DNA of 64,000 nucleotides from contig CAWGLY010000008.1 in NCBI GenBank assembly GCA_963823505.1, forward strand, positions 248,001 through 312,000. The letters are read 5' to 3'. The stretch is from DATHZQ01 sp963823505 (lineage in GTDB: Bacteria; Actinomycetota; Acidimicrobiia; Spongiisociales; UBA5794). The notes below the pieces were generated by a model that saw only the letters and a list, made by a program, of their open reading frames with translations, did no database searches and had not been told where the DNA came from. Below are positions 61,618 to 64,000 of this stretch, piece after piece; the stretch's first letter is position 1; each line of letters opens with the position of its first letter. The position numbers were made by a program, and so were the translations under genes.

Positions 61618-63060
61618 ATGCGATTCTTCGTGATGGTGGGTGCTGCCCTCGCCGTGCTGCTCGCTGCGTGCGGTGGCAGCCAGTCGGCAGAGCCCGCCAT
61701 CCCAACGAGCTCGACGATGTCGGCGACCGGCACCACCGTGGCAGCGACAGGGAGCGATGTTTTGATCTCCCAGACCGGGTACGAGTTCCCTCCGCCTCCC
61801 GACGTGCCGACCGGTCCCGTCAGCGACGAGCTCCGGGCGGATCTCGATGCTGTGTTCGCTTCGATCGCCACGGAGGTGGATGTCGAGGCCGTGCGCAGGA
61901 TCGGGTCACGCGGTGATGCCAGGGCCGCATGGTTGCTCAGTGATCTGCTGCGCTTCATCCCCTTCGGCGAGTCGGGCGACGCAGCAGTTGCGTCCTTCGA
62001 AGAGTTGACCGGGGCGACGATCGCCTCCGACCCTTTGAGCTCTCGTAGCCCCTGGCAGAGCGTCACCAATCACCTCGTTGCCTGGGACACTCCGGCGCCG
62101 CCCGAGTATGTCGAGTGGAAACGGATCCCATTTGAGATCATCGAGCCCGCTTGGGCACCGTTCTTCGACGACGCAGACGCCGATATCGATTGGCGGCTCA
62201 CGTCGTGGGGCGGGGTTCTGATCGACAATCGAGGTCTCGGCGACGAGCTTCCGTGTACTCGCGGCTGCATACCCGCCATCGACGATCCCGGGGTCACGGA
62301 TGCCGCAGGCGGTATCTGGTACCCGGACGATCGTGTGGTCTTCGGTGTCGTGGTGAACGGTGAGGCCAGGGCGTATCCGAAGAACATGATGGAAGTCCAC
62401 GAGATGGTCAATGACACCGTCGGCGGCCGCCGGATTGCGATTCCGTACTGCACCTTGTGCGGTTCGGCGCAGGCGTACTACACCGACAATGTGCCCGGTC
62501 ACGACGAGCTCGTCATGCGCACGTCCGGATTGCTGACTCGGTCGAACAAGGTGATGTACGAGCTGACGACGTTCTCCGTGTTCGACACGTTCCTCGGCAA
62601 CGCACTGTCTGGTCCGTTGCAGGATGAAGGCGTCCAGCTCGAGCAGGTCGCCGTCGTCACCTCGACGTGGGGGGATTGGAAGGAGGCCCATCCGGACACC
62701 ACGATCCTCGCCCAGGACGGTGGGATCGGGAGGTTCTATGCCGCAGATCCCCTCGGCGGTCGCGACGACAACGGCCCGATCTTCCCGATCGGAGACGTTG
62801 ATCCCCGGCTGCCGGCCCAGACGCAGGTGCTCGGTGTCGTCTCCCCTGAAGGCACGCCGGTCGCCTTCCCTGTCGACATGGTCATGGCCGAGCTGGATCG
62901 GGGCGTAACCGTCGAGCTTGCGGGGGTCCGCGTCGTTGCCGATGGTGGTGGAGTGCGCGCCGAGACCCTGGAGGCCGAGGAGCTGCCGGGCCACCAGGCC
63001 TTCTGGTTCGCATGGAGTCAGTTCGAACCGACCACCGTGGTGTGGACGCCGCTCGGCTGA
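61618..63060 (+). CDS. DUF3179 domain-containing lipoprotein
   Basis: A 480-residue exported lipoprotein: signal peptide MRFFVMVGAALAVLLAAC with the lipobox LLAAC (Cys18), then a disordered Thr/Ser/Ala linker. The body is DUF3179, with ARAYPKNMMEVHEMVNDTVGGRRIAIPYCTLCGSAQAY, where the CTLC motif is conserved, and a WKEAHPDTTILAQDGG region. DUF3179 proteins have no known reaction; the Cys pair could bind metal or haem. It starts 65 bases after the secretion ATPase and may be in its operon. ATG 61618 fits the signal peptide. Confidence 0.85.
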   Translation: MRFFVMVGAALAVLLAACGGSQSAEPAIPTSSTMSATGTTVAATGSDVLISQTGYEFPPPPDVPTGPVSDELRADLDAVFASIATEVDVEAVRRIGSRGDARAAWLLSDLLRFIPFGESGDAAVASFEELTGATIASDPLSSRSPWQSVTNHLVAWDTPAPPEYVEWKRIPFEIIEPAWAPFFDDADADIDWRLTSWGGVLIDNRGLGDELPCTRGCIPAIDDPGVTDAAGGIWYPDDRVVFGVVVNGEARAYPKNMMEVHEMVNDTVGGRRIAIPYCTLCGSAQAYYTDNVPGHDELVMRTSGLLTRSNKVMYELTTFSVFDTFLGNALSGPLQDEGVQLEQVAVVTSTWGDWKEAHPDTTILAQDGGIGRFYAADPLGGRDDNGPIFPIGDVDPRLPAQTQVLGVVSPEGTPVAFPVDMVMAELDRGVTVELAGVRVVADGGGVRAETLEAEELPGHQAFWFAWSQFEPTTVVWTPLG

Positions 63061-63136
63061 GATGGAGGCTGTGGATGCGGGCGGGCCAGGCTGGTGGTCG
63101 TTCGGCGACCGCCTTCATGAGCCGGCGGATGCAAGG

Positions 63137-63736
63137 TCACGGCTCCATGCGGAAGGGCGGATACTCATCCGTCAGCGAATACAGCCATGCGGCGACTCGC
63201 TGGCTCCACCGGACGGCTCCAACCGCGAACCTGAAGATCCCCTCGGGTAGCTTCCCCGAGAACAGCACCACGATGTACCCGATCCACGACGCGATGTAGG
63301 CCGCAAACAGCACGAAGACCAGGACGACGATGTGGGGAATCGCAGCAACGGGTTTCAGCAAGACGATTCCGAGAATGCCGAAGAGGCGCGAGCGGGGGCC
63401 CGGAGGTTCATCCACCGTCATCTCCGTTCCGTATTCTGCACCTTCCCACACGAACGGCGGGTAGCCATCGTCGAGCGTGAGGAGCCAGCCGGTTGCGCGG
63501 GTCTGCCATTGCAGGACGCGCATCGGGAAGGTGTGGAAGAACTCGGGCAATTCGCCTGTGAAGGCGATCACCCAATAGCCGAGCCACGCGACGAGCTGGG
63601 CCGCCCAGCCGAGCACAGCGAGGATGATCAAGTGCGGCAGCAGGAAGAGGGCTTTCAGGAGGATGATCCCCAGCGCAGCGAGCCCTCGACTCCTCATCCC
63701 GTCGCCGTATGTGGCGTGCACATCGATTGGATACAT
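63137..63736 (-). CDS. DUF4389 domain membrane protein (two repeats)
   Basis: A 199-residue membrane protein built of two similar halves. Each has a pair of hydrophobic helices (IILLKALFLLPHLIILAVLGWAAQLVAWLGYWVIAF and IVLLKPVAAIPHIVVLVFVLFAAYIASWIGYIVVLF) followed by a (G)ELPEFFHTF or GKLPEGIFRF turn, and a Trp-rich amphipathic end with YPPF. This is the DUF4389 pattern. Function unknown. An A/G-rich stretch (AGAAGAGAG) precedes ATG 63736. Confidence 0.85.
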   Translation of the reverse strand: MYPIDVHATYGDGMRSRGLAALGIILLKALFLLPHLIILAVLGWAAQLVAWLGYWVIAFTGELPEFFHTFPMRVLQWQTRATGWLLTLDDGYPPFVWEGAEYGTEMTVDEPPGPRSRLFGILGIVLLKPVAAIPHIVVLVFVLFAAYIASWIGYIVVLFSGKLPEGIFRFAVGAVRWSQRVAAWLYSLTDEYPPFRMEP

Positions 63737-63853
63737 CGGTTTTTCTCTCTTCTCGCGGTGGCGTTTGGCAGTGTAGAGAGCGAGGGCCTGCGCCTTCGTC
63801 AGGTGGCCGCCAGCCGTGATTCCCGGTTGCCACCCGTGGTCTACGCTTGGTCG

Positions 63854-64000
63854 ATGACGCACAACGACCGGTACCAGGCCATCCTCTCGCTTCGTGCGCT
63901 CAGGAACTACTCGGTTGATCCGATACCTGATGCGACGCTGGCGGCGATTCTCGAGGCGGCTCGATGGACCGGGTCGTCGAAGAACCGCCAGAAGTGGTCC
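63854..64000 (+). CDS. nitroreductase-family protein (partial; runs off the end)
   Basis: The first 49 codons are present: MTHNDRYQAILSLRALRNYSVDPIP, then LAAILEAARWTGSSKNRQKW. The RALRNYS and DATLAAILEAARW segments are the classic N-terminus of FMN-dependent nitroreductases. It is open to the end of the window, so length and substrate are unknown. It is divergent from the DUF4389 gene, with 117 bases between. Confidence 0.75.
   Translation, partial: MTHNDRYQAILSLRALRNYSVDPIPDATLAAILEAARWTGSSKNRQKWS

Overview
This is a high-GC, gene-dense bacterial segment that looks actinobacterial, most likely Acidimicrobiia or a relative. The pointers are a homodimeric-type pyruvate dehydrogenase E1, a TIGR03086 (mycothiol-type) protein, a CU044_5270-like protein behind a sigma factor, a WXG100/FtsK secretion locus, and surface repeats of the form GITKGCNPP...CP...VTRGQMAAFL. 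Many genes start with GTG and many neighbours overlap by 1-4 bases. The taxonomic placement is an inference; no rRNA gene is present.

Layout. 0.2-3.5 kb: aromatic meta-cleavage operon (two paralogous hydratase/decarboxylases, a 4-oxalocrotonate tautomerase, a semialdehyde dehydrogenase). 3.6-3.85 kb: hairpin-rich non-coding element. 3.9-6.0 kb: overlapping operon of Rieske protein, HAD, GlcG/HbpS and HAD. 6.3-13.1 kb: LPxTG wall protein, aceE and a secreted propeller/SLH-like protein. 13.2-20.2 kb: tRNA-Glu, stand-alone LigD polymerase, acylphosphatase, ispD, a small secreted protein, a sigma factor with its membrane partner, and dxs (two MEP-pathway genes). 20.3-25.1 kb: secreted repeat protein, asnA, DUF1801, TetR, LtrA. 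25.4-29.2 kb: a 1272-residue tandem cyclase/NTPase/TPR protein resembling soluble adenylyl cyclase. 29.3-37.4 kb: broken PKD protein, sigma factor, MFS, SDR, universal stress protein, glutamine amidotransferase, an SLH-like remnant, quinone reductase, methyltransferase, LysM-M23 endopeptidase. 37.4-41.3 kb: sulfotransferase-like protein, class IV aminotransferase, alpha/beta hydrolase, MetY. 41.4-44.7 kb: MacB-like ABC exporter. 44.8-49.6 kb: fdhD, a two-component system, a DsbA-like protein and a sugar-type ABC ATPase. 49.6-52.4 kb: GH13 glucosidase and LacI regulator with a LacI-type operator. 52.4-55.5 kb: SpoU methyltransferase, TIGR03086 protein, DrrAB-type exporter. 55.6-61.6 kb: type VII-like secretion locus with divergent promoters (TcpC-like protein, WXG100, a second small helical protein, and a ubiquitin-like/FHA/FtsK ATPase). 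61.6-64 kb: DUF3179 lipoprotein, DUF4389 membrane protein and the start of a nitroreductase-like gene.

At about nine places a clearly homologous protein continues in another frame, or a natural stop is off by one base. Several sites lie in short G or C runs. This suggests uncorrected indels in the assembly, though real decay or phase variation cannot be excluded for individual genes. Affected genes are marked.

The most interesting items are the type VII-like locus, the soluble-adenylyl-cyclase-like protein, the structured element at 3.6 kb, the iterons at 33.56 kb, and the doubled ribosome-binding-site leader before the secreted protein at 16.06 kb.
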